From positions 13,516,330 to 13,580,329 of the forward strand of contig NC_037648.1 in NCBI RefSeq assembly GCF_003254395.2: 64,000 bases of DNA, in the 5' to 3' direction. How positions within the stretch are numbered: position 1 is the stretch's first letter; each line of letters starts with the position of its first letter. The notes beneath the pieces were generated by a model. It had not been told where the DNA came from, did not search any database, and was given only the letters and a program-made list of their open reading frames with translations. Source of the stretch: Apis mellifera. Its lineage: Eukaryota; Arthropoda; Insecta; Hymenoptera; Apidae. A program made the translations under genes and the position numbers. Below, in pieces: positions 1-11,190 of the stretch.

Positions 1-136
1 ATCTTCTGTGTGATTTAGCGTCGGCCTTCCGACATTACGGAGGGACCCACTTATAACATATTTCATTTTTCGTCGCGTCGCTCTATTTTTGCGCCCACCA
101 GTTTTCTAGCTGGTTTACCAGACGCTGTGGGATGTC

Positions 137-173
137 TTTATACCGGGACGGAAAAGCCGCGGCACTTCAGGTA
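137..173 (+). promoter_or_regulatory. core promoter of troponin C gene
   Basis: A TATA-like TTTATAC lies at 137-143 and an initiator-like TTCAGGT at 167-173, the usual spacing of about 30 bases. The implied 5' leader of roughly 35 bases ends at the start codon at 206. This is position-based inference; no transcript data are available. Confidence 0.5.
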
Positions 174-205
174 TCCGTCGTCCGCCGTGCGAAGTATCCG
201 TCACC

Positions 206-930
206 ATGGTAAGACTCGCGTAAACGTCGAATTCTAATCTCGTGTTATACGGATTATCAACGTTCTCTCGATATAAAGATAAATCAATGGTGATTTTATA
301 TCATAAAAGTGGGGAATTACATATGTATATATGAATATAATATAATTGTGATATGAGAATAAATTCATTGATAAATTTTCTAATAAAATATATATATATA
401 CGTGATACAATTTGCAGGAGGAAGACGATCAAAAAATGGCTGTAATGCGGAAAGCATTTCAAATGTTCGACACGACGAAAAGCGGTTTCATCGATACGTT
501 GAAAATTTCCACGATATTGAACACGATGGGCCAATTATTCGACGATTCCGACTTGAATGCTTTGATCTCGGAGAATGATCCGGAAGGAACTGGTAAAGTA
601 AACTTCGATGGATTCTGCAGAATCGCTGGCCGATTCTTGGAGGAGGAGGATGCGGAGGCGATGCAAGAAGAATTGAAAGAGGCCTTCCGTTTATACGATC
701 GCGAAGGGAACGGATATATAACAACGGCTACGTTGAAGGAGATTCTTGCTGCTCTCGATGATAAACTTACCAGTGCGGATTTAGACGGCATAATCGCCGA
801 GATTGATACAGATGGATCGGGCACAGTTGATTTTGATGGTACGTACGTAATCTCTTCGACTTTTTATATATATATAAAAATAATTCTTCGTAATTGTTTA
901 GAATTCATGGAAATGATGACTGGAGAATAA
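206..930 (+). CDS. TpnC: troponin C (muscle calcium sensor)
   Basis: This is the calcium-binding subunit of the thin-filament troponin complex, which triggers contraction in striated muscle. Exons are 206-208, 418-838 and 902-930, giving 150 aa. The first coding exon is only the ATG, followed at once by GTAAGA; the second starts after TTTGCAG, and the third restores the classic FDEFMEMMTGE ending. Four EF-hand units are visible. Loop IV (DTDGSGTVDFDE) has all calcium ligands including the final Glu. Loop I ends in Lys, loop II in Gly and loop III in Thr at that position, so they look degenerate and one strong site is expected. The sequence most resembles the TpnC25D-like (type I) insect isoform, but the isoform class is from memory. 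A poly(A) signal AATAAA is at 944-949. Confidence 0.93.
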
Positions 931-1318
931 ATCATTTGGATTGAATAAAGTATTGGCAGAGCGATGTCGAAGACAGTACAGTATTTTAAAATAAATATTT
1001 TAATATTTTTGTTGATACTAGTGTCCTGTGAAAAAAAAATTTGTTTAATAAAACAATAATATAAATTCTCCACTTTCTTTGATTATTTGAAATCCCCAAC
1101 TTGTGAATCAATATATTAGAAAAATAAAATGATTTTTGAATAAGGTGAAAGTTAAAAAGATTTATACAATAAACATTTGCTCTTAGCAAGCAATTTATTC
1201 ATTCATTGTAATTCACATCGATAAATTTTTTTTCTTTTTAATTAACAATATCTCTAAGTCTCTCATATAAATCATTCCCATTACTAACAACTGTTTGCGT
1301 GCTTCACCGTAGGAATAT
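931..1318. other. convergent 3' regions of troponin C and hexamerin 110
   Basis: About 390 bases separate two convergent stop codons. It holds the troponin C AATAAA (944-949) and, on the minus strand, AATAAA-type hexanucleotides near 1194-1199 suitable for hexamerin 110. I see no further gene. Confidence 0.6.
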
Positions 1319-4300
1319 TTACTGAGTGATGTCATTGGTGGGTTGACCTTGGTGGAAGACGAGCACATCCTTGACGAAAATGTTAGGAACGCTGAGTGCA
1401 CCGAGGGACAACGGTCTGTCCAGGGGGAAACCGAGAGGTTTGCCGTCAAGGGAAATGGCACCGCCAATCACCTCCGAGATCGGCTTGTTCTGGTAGTATT
1501 CGCTGACAATCTGGTCCTGAACCGTTTGAGGTTGAGCGTAGATACTTTGCCACCCACCAGCGTGTTGCTGTCCACTAGCGACGATGCCACTTCCCGGGAC
1601 TGCTACGCCTTGGACTTGGGAGTTTGACCACGTTTGACCACCACTTTGGCCTCTTTGCATGCCATAGGGGACGTTCATTCCTTGGACACCTTGTCCAAAT
1701 ACTTGTTGCACTCCTTGCAGAAGGCCTGGGACGCCTTGGACGCCTTGGACGCCTTGGACGCCTTGGACACCCTGGACACCTTGGACACCTTGGACGCCCT
1801 GAGGTGTTTGGACACCTTGGACACCTTGTTGCACACCTTGAACACCTAATCCTTGCAGTACGGATTGTTGTTGTTGTCCAGATTGTACAGAGGATGGGGA
1901 GGAGTTAATGTGCAATCCATGATGAGATTGTTGGTGTCCATAGATCATTTGAGCAGCATGCTGATGCCTCTGTTGACTCTGTTGTACAGCTGCCATTGCT
2001 GCTTGCATTTGTTGTTGGACTTGTTGGGCTTGTTGCACTTGTTGCTGGCTCCAACTATTACCTTGCTGTCCTAACCAACCGCCTGCATTGACTACTCCAA
2101 CACCTTGAACGGAGTATGTCATGTCTTGTCCCTGGCCTACAGGATTCTGGATCTGGGTGTTCGGGTATTGTCCGTGGTATTTAGTGTAAAGATTGGCGTA
2201 ATAGTTTCTAACAGCTGAGGAAGAAGAAAAAGAAGAAATGTACAATTAGCTATATTATTAGGTATTCGTTGTTATTGATAGTATACCTTGAACTTGTTGC
2301 TGAGCATTGACCAAATTCTCAGGGAGAACCTCTACATTTTGCTGAATTCCTCCGCCCACTTGAGAAATTTGACCTTGCTCTTTCAGTTGTTGATATTGCT
2401 CAACGCTTACGACCTGGTACTGTTGATCTTGATAAGTCAAACTTTGTTCAGGGATCACTGGCCCGTATGGGACGTTAAGTGGATTTGACGAAGAGATCAC
2501 AACTAAGAATTGAAGAGGGAAACCTTGTGGCTGACCTTTGGGAAGAGACAATCTAGCAGGGAAACTGAAGATTTGATGTGGCTGTAAAAATATTATTAGA
2601 TTATTACAAAATTTATATAATAATCATTAATCATTTTCTTTAAGAAAAACAAGTTTGTCAACCTCAGTGATGTAGAATGGTTCCTGGGATCGGATAGCAG
2701 CATTGACTCCTCGTTGAATTTGAGAAGTAGACGGCCAATCCGGGCTCTGTCCAGGAGCTTGTTGAGAATTTCTAATAATGGTATTTTCACCAGCATGGAC
2801 TAAATATACAAAATAATATTAATCATAAACAAATTGATCGGATATAAATAATTTATTAGAAGAAGAAACAATTGAAACTTACGGTTCTGGATAAATTGAT
2901 CAAGTTCAACAAAGAGATGTTGATTCTTAGAAATACTAATTGGTCGGCCTTGATGGTCGTGTTTGGGTCCAAGGAAGACACGGACAACTGCGCCTGGCAC
3001 GTTCTGTTCGCTGTGAACTGCAATTTTATATTGATAAGGTTGATGATCCAATCTCTTGAGATGAGCTCTAACACGAGATTGAGTTTGTTCTTCTTGTTGC
3101 TGTTGGGATTGGTGACCAGTAACGGCATCGAGATCGACGTAGAAATCGGTGAAAAGAGTTACAAGTTGACTGACATCAACGTTCTGAATGGTCACTCCAG
3201 GAAGAATAAGATCATTGTATTGATAGACAGGTAAAGATTGTTGATACTGTTGATAAAGGTTCATAACTTTCTTGTACAATTGATAGAAAACTGGGTCGTG
3301 GACGGCAACTTCTCCAAGTTCAAGTGATGATGGTGTGTAGTCCCAAATGTTTTCAACTTCAGGAGCATTTCCAAGAAGTTTGCGAGCAGCAGCTTGCAGA
3401 CTTCCATAATACCTATTTAAAGTGAAGAAACGAGTAATAGAAACATAATTCTATAATTTTTTAATTATAGTTATATATTTTTTACTGACCTTGGATTAAC
3501 ACTTCTACCAGTTCCTTCAATCAGATCACCAAGAATGTTCATACCTTGTGGTTGATACAGAGAAAGAAAGACGCCTTGTGGGGTAATCACATTTCCAGAA
3601 TCAATAGCATCTCTCAGTCTTTTCTCTAAAGTGGCAACATATTGGATAAGCTGGTTCCTTTGAGATTGAAGTTGAAGATTCTGAGGACGGCCTGCGAATT
3701 CAAGTCCATTGAGACCGCGAAGATGTGGTTGATAGAGACTTTGTACATTTTCGTAGTCAATATCCTTAATAGGACCAAGTCCGTTAGAAAGACGATTAAG
3801 TTCATAACGTGCCAAAAGTTGTTGATGAAGGTACAGATATTGAGCTCCGCGACCAATATTTGCTTGTTGATCCTGTTGGCCCGCTTGTTGTTGCAAATAT
3901 TTTCCTACAATCTGTTGTTGATATTGTTGCTGAGTTAAAGGCTGTTGCTGTTGTTGTTGTTGATTCTGCTATTTAGAGAAATTGATTACATTAATTTATA
4001 ATGTTTTCCAAAATTTGATTACATTATTTATATATTTATTTATATATTATATACTTCTTGAATATATCCAGCAAGATTAACTTGGGCATAGTATGCAGCA
4101 AGACCAATATCTTGAGTGAAATAAGATAACTGTTGTTCATCATGAGATAAAAGTGCAGAATAGTTAACAGGAATAAGAATGTTTTGCTGATTGTTCTTTC
4201 CTTGAGTGTTTTGAATAGCAATATTTTGAGCTTCTTGAATAACTCGTGAATCCAAGTGATGTTGAGGTAAAATTTCATAAACTGGTGGGAAAATAACACC

Positions 4301-5177
4301 TTGAGTATCTTGACGAGTTAATACAGCAGCAACAAATGCCTGTTGAATAAACAGCAAAATTATGTAATAAAATATAATAATATATACAATATGAAATACA
4401 ATAAGAAATATTTTTAATCTAATATAATAATATATTTTTATTTAAATAATTCTTGTACCTTAAGAAATTGTCCTTCATTAACATGGACACGGGCCCATGC
4501 AGCAGTTTTGAGGAAAGTCTGGTAATCCTTAGCACCCAAAAGAATCCTATAGAGGAGGGAAACTTCTTTGCGAAGTTGGCTGATTGAATTGCTAAAAGTT
4601 GTACCTTGAGGTTGAACTAAACCTGCTTTTACAGCACCTGCATAGTACATGACAATGATTGGGTTCTTATACTGATGAGAATTACTCTCAATGTCATAAC
4701 TAGCACCAAGATTTTGAAGTTCCTGATTTGGGATTGGTTGGGAAATTTTTTGTAGAAGTTGAATGACATCTTGTTGTTTGTTAAGGAGATCCTGGTCAGC
4801 TAAAATAAATAAAAGCATTTCTTTGATATCCAAAGGTAATAATACTTACATCATGTTATATTTTTGAAATATTAACATTAAAAAAATTTAATGAAACAAG
4901 TCAAACAAATAAAATAATTCACTATTAAGAATCAATATTTATTGCAATATATATACATATTATAATTTAAACAATATTATAATTAAAGAAAATAAATAAA
5001 TTTCAAGAAAAAGAAATAATAATATAGGATTATTTTCATACCATTCTTATTAAATCTTTTAGAACTTAACATTATAAAAATAATAGTTTCAAATAATAAC
5101 TCACCAGCACGTTGTTTGACGTTGGGGGCACAGACCCCTAAGGCTACCAGAGCCAGCAGGATAATGAAATACCTCAT
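1319..5177 (-). CDS. Hex110: hexamerin 110, glutamine-rich larval storage protein
   Basis: This is a secreted hemocyanin-superfamily storage protein, made by fat body and held in haemolymph as an amino-acid store. Eight exons in transcript order are 5177-5105, 4799-4459, 4339-4055, 3968-3490, 3412-2883, 2799-2663, 2581-2287 and 2214-1319, with every junction phase-consistent, giving 1011 aa. The start is the ATG of [19 protein letters not shown], a clear signal peptide; codons further upstream lack an ATG. Hemocyanin N, M and C domains follow in order, with motifs such as [15 protein letters not shown] and an RYYGSLQ junction. No copper-binding His set was recognised, as expected for a hexamerin. 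The C-terminal third carries a long Gln-rich insert and a VQG tandem repeat before the conserved C-terminal strands. The fourth-exon acceptor may instead use the CAG 3 bases downstream. Confidence 0.95.
1728..1860 (-). repeat. coding minisatellite, 9-base unit (Val-Gln-Gly)
   Basis: On the plus strand the unit reads near TTGGACGCC/TTGGACACC and repeats about seven times perfectly or nearly so, then degenerates. It encodes a GVQ run inside hexamerin 110. Because the unit is a multiple of three, copy-number change would keep the frame. Confidence 0.9.
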
Positions 5178-5199
5178 TGCGAAATTCAATGATGGGATG

Positions 5200-5277
5200 C
5201 GATGTTGACTGTCCGTTCAACCAGTCTTTTATACTTAAATTCTATCGAAGAAGGGGTTTATCGGCGACCTGGCGACC
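5200..5277 (-). promoter_or_regulatory. hexamerin 110 promoter
   Basis: On the minus strand a strong TATAAAAG sits at 5233-5226, with the start site expected near 5205, leaving a leader of about 30 bases before the ATG. Upstream is a direct repeat of GGTCGCC separated by one base (5277-5271 and 5269-5263), followed by a GATAA motif. GATA sites and nuclear-receptor half-sites are typical of insect fat-body genes; assigning them here is inference. Confidence 0.6.
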
Positions 5278-7283
5278 CCCCTCCTTCAAGATTTCGCAGT
5301 CTCCCCGCGATATCCATAACTAAATATTTCGAATGTGTTCGGCGCATTCGATCGAAGGTTAAATGATGATATGTATCATTGCAAATAGATTATGCATCAA
5401 GTCCTCCTACCAAGAATTAAATATTGAAATTTTTACTGAAGAAACCGGTAGTCTTCATTCATTATATTTATCCAATTTTCTTTGAAAAGCTTCTTCATTT
5501 TCATTTGATTAAAATATTATGAATTATATTTATTTTAATTTTTATATTTTTCATTTATAAAGTTCAACATAAAAAGTATCCAACAAAAAAAAATCAGATT
5601 AAATTATATTAATTATTTTAATTTTATATTTTCTAATTTTAATTCAAGTTTATTAAATAAAAACAATTTTAAAGAAGAAATTTACATTAATTTATAATTT
5701 CTTGTTAATACAAAACAAAAATAATAATGGAAAAAGAATAGAAACATATTCGAAGAGTAAATTTTTATTAAATAATAAATTTTTATTTATAATATTATTT
5801 TCCAATTAATTAAATAACTGAATTACTTTTAGCTTACTTACAAAAAGAATATAAAATGTTGAGGGTCATCTATATCTTCGAATGCGGGATAATATAATAA
5901 GATAATATGTGTCTTGAACTTTTCAGGTGATTAATATATACGCTAAGGTTATCACTTTATTTATTTTTTAAACTATATTTTTAAATCCCTGGGGGGTATA
6001 GAAAAAAAATATGCAGAATTATATTAATATACAATTTATAATAAACAAATAAAAAGACTATAACAATATTTTTTTTGCTTTTCATTAAAAAAAATTTTGA
6101 ATTAATACACAAAATTTGTAATAATAATATTTAATAATCATAAAATTATTATTAATTTTATTAACATTTATTAATATTTATTTTTATATATTATCTTCTA
6201 TTCATTCGTTCATATGAAAAAATTTTGTTATGTGACATTTATATATCTTTTAACGATAAAAAATTTTCGTATCAAAATTTAATTATATCATTTATAAAAT
6301 AATATTATTTAAAATGTTTTTATAAATAATATCATTTATTAGATCATTTATAAAATAAATGATATTATTAAATTTGGTAACAAATAATTTTTTGCTTCTG
6401 ATGATAACATATAAAGCATTACAAATAATTGCATATACAAAAAAGAAAGAAAGAAATCTTGTATAAGTGATAACAAAGTAAAAGTATATTTTCGTTTTAG
6501 ATAATAGTAACGCAATCGTTCACAATTTTTTTTTATTAGATTTCACAATACCATTTCACTTTTTATATTGATGCAATAATTCTAATTGATCAATAATTTT
6601 AAAAATTTTTTTAAATTATCCAAATAAAAAACATTTTTTAATATAAAATTTTATGAATATATATTTTTAAAAGCATTGAAAATTAAATAAGATTTATATG
6701 ATTTTTATTTATTTATATTTTTATATTTTTAAAATTTTACGATGCATAATTAGAGAATAAAAAGTGAAAACAGAGAATAAAAATGTAAATTTATATTTGA
6801 TACTTTAAAAAGTATTTAAAAATTAATCTCAAATAGCAAAATATTTAAGCACTATCGATTTCTACGAGTTCATGTATAACAAGTACAATATGTGATTTAA
6901 ATGTGGGCGCTATAAATCCATTAAATTCATTCCAAAAATAGAATGATTTTCTGTTCATCTTGTTTCTTGTAATTATTGTATCAATCGAAAACGAAACAAT
7001 TATTTATATTATTATTTATTATCCCTTTGCTTCTTTTAATTGCTTTTTTACATTTATATGCGCACGTGTACACATTTTATATGTGTATACTGTCATTTGA
7101 GGTACCAAACGTAACCTTGAAAAGGCCACCCTCGAAGCATAAGTTCAATCATAGCGGGTGAAGTAACATTTTTTTTTATCTATATAAGTCTTAAGAATTA
7201 TATTGTGATTTCTGATTGTAGATAATCTTTGATAAAAATGTCTTCGTGAAAGATCAAAAAATTATTGAAAGTGAAGTTTAGTT
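5278..7283. other. AT-rich intergenic region between divergent Hex110 and Miro
   Basis: About 2 kb of extremely AT-rich DNA with poly-A/T runs and no supported coding exon. Open frames such as that at 6976-7161 have no splice or homology support. The Miro leader probably begins between about 7080 and 7400, where base composition becomes more balanced. Confidence 0.6.
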
Positions 7284-7306
7284 ACTGATATAGGTACTAT
7301 ATCAGT
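7284..7306. promoter_or_regulatory. palindrome upstream of Miro start
   Basis: ACTGATATAG, a 3-base spacer GTA, then CTATATCAGT: two perfect 10-base arms ending 110 bases before the Miro ATG. It could be a dyad protein-binding site or a hairpin in the 5' leader. The sequence is certain; the function is unknown. Confidence 0.5.
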
Positions 7307-7416
7307 TATAGGTTAGAATATAATACGATATATTAATTAAAAAACGAAAAATGTTTTTAAGAAATTAGGCAGTGAATGCCAGCATTACATGCAATAATTA
7401 TTTTATTAAAATCAAC

Positions 7417-10400
7417 ATGGTACAACGTTCAGTGGCGCCTAGGCGCAATGTTAGAATTCTATTAATTGGTGATCGCGGAGTCGGCAAGACTTCTTTAATA
7501 TTATCTTTAGTTAGTGAAGAATATGCAGAAGATGTACCCTGTAAAGCGGAAGAAATTACTATTCCGGCTGATGTTACACCGGAACAAGTACCAACACACA
7601 TTGTAGATTATTCAGGTATTTTTTTCAGAAATGATATTTTCATTGTTTTTATAAACATTAAATGACAATTATATTAGTGTAACTTTTATTTATAGCTGCT
7701 GAACAAACTGAAGATCAGTTAACTGATGAAATTCAAAAAGCACATGTAATTTGTGTTGTTTATTCTGTAGTTGATGAGGATACTTTGGACAGAGCAGCTA
7801 CTTATTGGTTACCATTGATTAGACGATGTTCATCAAATAATCGTTGTCCAGTTGTTCTTGTGGGAAATAAAATTGATCTCGTTGACTATTCTACGATTGA
7901 GGTTTAATAAATTAAATGATTTATATATTTATTTTTTTTAATTTAAATTTTTTATTTATTTATTTTTTTAGGCTGTATATCCTATAATGAAAGAATTCAC
8001 TGAAATTGAAAGTTGTATTGAGGTAAAAAAAAATTAATTATTGATTTTAATAATATAATATAATTAAATAGTCCATAATAAAGTATTTTAATTCATGTTA
8101 TTTTTTGTAGTGTTCTGCCAAAACATTACAAAATGTTTCAGAAACATTTTATTATGCACAAAAAGCTGTTTTACATCCTACCACACCACTTTATAATTAT
8201 GATACTCAGGAGGTAAAAATTAATATATAAAAATTATATAAAAATTAATATATAAAAATAAAATATCTATGTAATTTAAAACATATATAAATAATTTATT
8301 AATATAATATATTAATTTAATATTTAGCTTACCGAAGAATGTAAAATAGCATTACAAAGAATTTTTAAAGTGAGTATATAAAATATATTTTTTTATATTA
8401 TATTCTTAAGTGAATATACTTTTAAATATGTTATATACTTATATAATAACTTTTTGTATACAGATATGTGATTTAGACAATGATGGCTTGCTAAATGATA
8501 TGGAACTAAATGCATTTCAACAATGGTGTTTTAATACTCCATTACAACCACAAGTATTAGAGGATGTAAAGGCTGTATTATCAAAAAATATTCAAGATGG
8601 CATTTGTTGTGGATGTGTTACTATGAAAGGTATTTTACATATTGTGTTTTTGAAAAATCAATATGGAAATTTTGTTATTTTTAGGTTTTATGTATCTTCA
8701 ATGTTTATTTATACAAAGAGGAAGAAATGAAACAACGTGGGCTGTGTTAAGAAAATTTGGTTATGACAATGAATTACAAATGTCAAAAGAATATATATAT
8801 CCACCGTGAGTACACAATAAATGATATTTTAAGTATTTTTTTACTTTATTTATTATATTTATTTTCTATATAATATATAGATTAAAGATTCCAGTTGGAT
8901 GTACAACTGAATTATCACATAAAGGACAAGAATTTTTAACATTATTATTTATGCAACATGATCGAGATCGAGATGGTGCACTTTCCCCATTAGAAATGGA
9001 ATCATTGTTTTCACGATGTCTAACTCCACCTTGGGGAGATGAATATAAATATATTGTACCAACTAATGAAAAGGTATATATTTTTTTCATTATAATTTCT
9101 TTTGTTTATAACATTTCTTCTGCAATAGGGATGGATTACATTTCAAGGATATATGTGTCAATGGTCATTATTGACTCTTACAAATGTGCGAAAAACATTA
9201 GAATACATGGCATATTTAGGTTATAACATGTATAATAATGAATGTCAAACAAATGCGGTTGTAGTTACTCGTGAAAAAAAGTTAGATTTAGCAAAAAAAC
9301 AGTCAAGTAGAAATGTTTATAGTTGTCATGTAATTGGTCCAAAAAGTAGTGGAAAAACAACATTATGTAGGACATTTATTGACCCTAAGCTCGAGGTAGA
9401 TATATGTGTACATATATAATCATGTACATAACATATATATATATATATATATAAAACACATAATAATTGCAGAAACTGACTGAAGAAATTGTGCCGCCGA
9501 GTTCGCATATTACTGTAAATACAGTACATGTGTATGGTCAGGAAAAGACAATAATTTTACGAGATATAAATATACTTAATGTTCAGGATGCTCTAACTCC
9601 AGCACAAATTCAATGTGATGTGGCAGCTCTTGTTTATGATGCTAATAATCCCAAATCATTTGAATATATTGCACGGATTTATATTGTAAGCAAGTTTTAT
9701 ACAATTTTGTAAAAAGTATTGGAATTATTCTTTATGATTTATTATATTTTTCAGAAATATTTTGCAGATAGTAAGATTCCTGTTCTTATAATAGCAAATA
9801 AAAGTGATCTTTCTGAAGTAAAACAAGATTACTTGCTACAGCCAATAAGTTTTTGTAATAAATATAAATTAATGCCACCGCAACCTTATAGCATCTCCCG
9901 TACAGTACGACGTGAAATCTTCGTTAAATTAGCAACAATGGCAGCTTTCCCGTAAGTTCAATTCCTTAAAATATTGATTATTAAGTAGATTTTATACAAA
10001 AAAGCTCCTAAAAAATTATTTTAAAAAGCAATCACATTTATTTAAATTCATTATAAAAAAAATATAAAAGTGTAGCGCATTTGTTTGATATTATCAAATA
10101 TTTTTTAGTATTTCTTATAATTTTTATGAAAAATATTATATCTTTTATACTGATTTATAATTATTAAATTTATAATATTAAACACTAACAAAAAGATTTC
10201 ATGTTTAGCCGCTTTCAAGGAGCATGGGTATTATTTTACAGAGACAGGTTGGTCTGAATTTTTGCAACATCGTAAGCATTGTAAGCTTGAGCAAATCGTG
10301 AATCACATTTTTTTTCATATTTTATTGCACGTATGCACAAATATATTTTTTTAAATGTGCTAGGCGATTTGCTCACATTAAAAGGTATCGCATGATTAAG

Positions 10401-10993
10401 ACTATCATAACAAAGTCTTAAATCTTTTCAGTCGTTTGAGGCGAATGGTCCACATGTTGCTTGTCAAACCCTCACCCACTCAGTGGTGGAATTCTTTTAC
10501 AAGGTTTTTGTTTGTATTATAAGTTTCCGTTAATTTCACGGAGTGCTCACGACTTACAATACGAAATAATATCAATATTATTCTTTTGCATGAGCATGAA
10601 ACATGTTTAATCTTTCAATCTTAATTTAATTTTTTATATTCTATATATATATTTCAGTATTTAAATTTAGTTATGCGCGTGTTTAATTACAATAAATACA
10701 ATTATCAAAGTCAACAATTTTATTATAGAATAGTATATTACGTTTATATTGTGAAATAATACATATATATGAATATGCACATACATAAAAATATTGGACA
10801 AATTATATGGAGAATTTATAAAATTTTATAAATGATTGTTATAATAAATAATTTTTAATTTTTCAGACATATAAATCAATTTGGATTACTACAAGGAGAT
10901 TCAATTGTCTGGTGGAAAGCTGGTCTTGGAATTGCAGTTGCTACCGTTGCAGGTTTTGTGGTGATGCGTGTCTTAAATACAGAAAAAAGATAG
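7417..10993 (+). CDS. Miro: Miro, mitochondrial Rho GTPase
   Basis: This tail-anchored outer-membrane GTPase couples mitochondria to kinesin/dynein through Milton/TRAK and, in mammals, to Myo19. Exons: 7417-7615, 7696-7901, 7972-8022, 8111-8212, 8328-8369, 8464-8629, 8685-8805, 8881-9073, 9129-9395, 9473-9685, 9755-9951, 10867-10993; 627 aa, all phases consistent. Order of domains: N-terminal GTPase (P-loop GDRGVGKTS, later GNKID), EF-hand 1 (DLDNDGLLNDME), EF-hand 2 (DRDRDGALSPLE), C-terminal GTPase (GPKSSGKTT, ANKSD), then a membrane anchor (WWKAGLGIAVATVAGFVVM) and a short basic tail. The start ATG precedes the P-loop by the usual short segment. A poly(A) signal is at 11074-11079. Two optional exons before the anchor are listed separately. 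Human RHOT1 is 618 aa in its short form. Confidence 0.96.
10209..10247 (+). other. candidate in-frame cassette exon of Miro (39 bases)
   Basis: Within the last Miro intron, an acceptor (GTTTAG) and a donor (CAG before GTTGGT) bound 39 bases. The preceding exon ends in phase 2 and the last exon begins in the same phase, so inclusion keeps the frame and adds PRFQGAWVLFYRD-type residues just before HINQFG. It has no stop and is more GC-rich than its surroundings. Human RHOT1 isoforms also add residues between the second GTPase and the anchor. Confidence 0.65.
10289..10421 (+). promoter_or_regulatory. RNA stems between the two Miro cassette exons
   Basis: GAGCAAATCG at 10289-10298 is perfectly complementary to CGATTTGCTC at 10365-10374, extendable by one A-U and one G-U pair. 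A second hairpin, TTAAGACT at 10396-10403 with AGTCTTAA at 10414-10421, lies just before the acceptor of the 72-base exon. Such pairings between optional exons can control splice choice; this is inference. Confidence 0.45.
10432..10503 (+). other. candidate in-frame cassette exon of Miro (72 bases)
   Basis: Bounded by a good acceptor (AAATCTTTTCAG) and an AAG/GTTTTT donor. Exactly 24 codons, stop-free in the one frame that fits the flanking exons, adding PRLRRMVHMLLVKPSPTQWW and a few more residues before the anchor. The start, P-R-L-R-R-M, resembles the human RHOT1 optional segment as I recall it. It can be used alone or together with the 39-base exon without breaking frame. Confidence 0.65.
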
Positions 10994-11190
10994 TCTACCA
11001 TATTCCTTTTCTTGCACATTTAACTGCCTCTTTACTTCAAGTATAAAGCCGTCTTTAAGAAACGCGTTAAGTTAATAAACAATGTTCTTAAATCAGTAAT
11101 TTTTTATATGTCCTTGATTACTTTATAATAAGGATCAGAATATTTTATTTATAATTTAATCTTTTGGAACATATCATTTCATATGAGTGA

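Noticed and set aside
6976..7161. 61-codon frame upstream of Miro
   Set aside because: Chance opening before the Miro leader; no family features.
5178..7416. Transposon remnants in the AT-rich spacers
   Set aside because: I saw no terminal inverted repeats with target duplications and no transposase or reverse-transcriptase frame.
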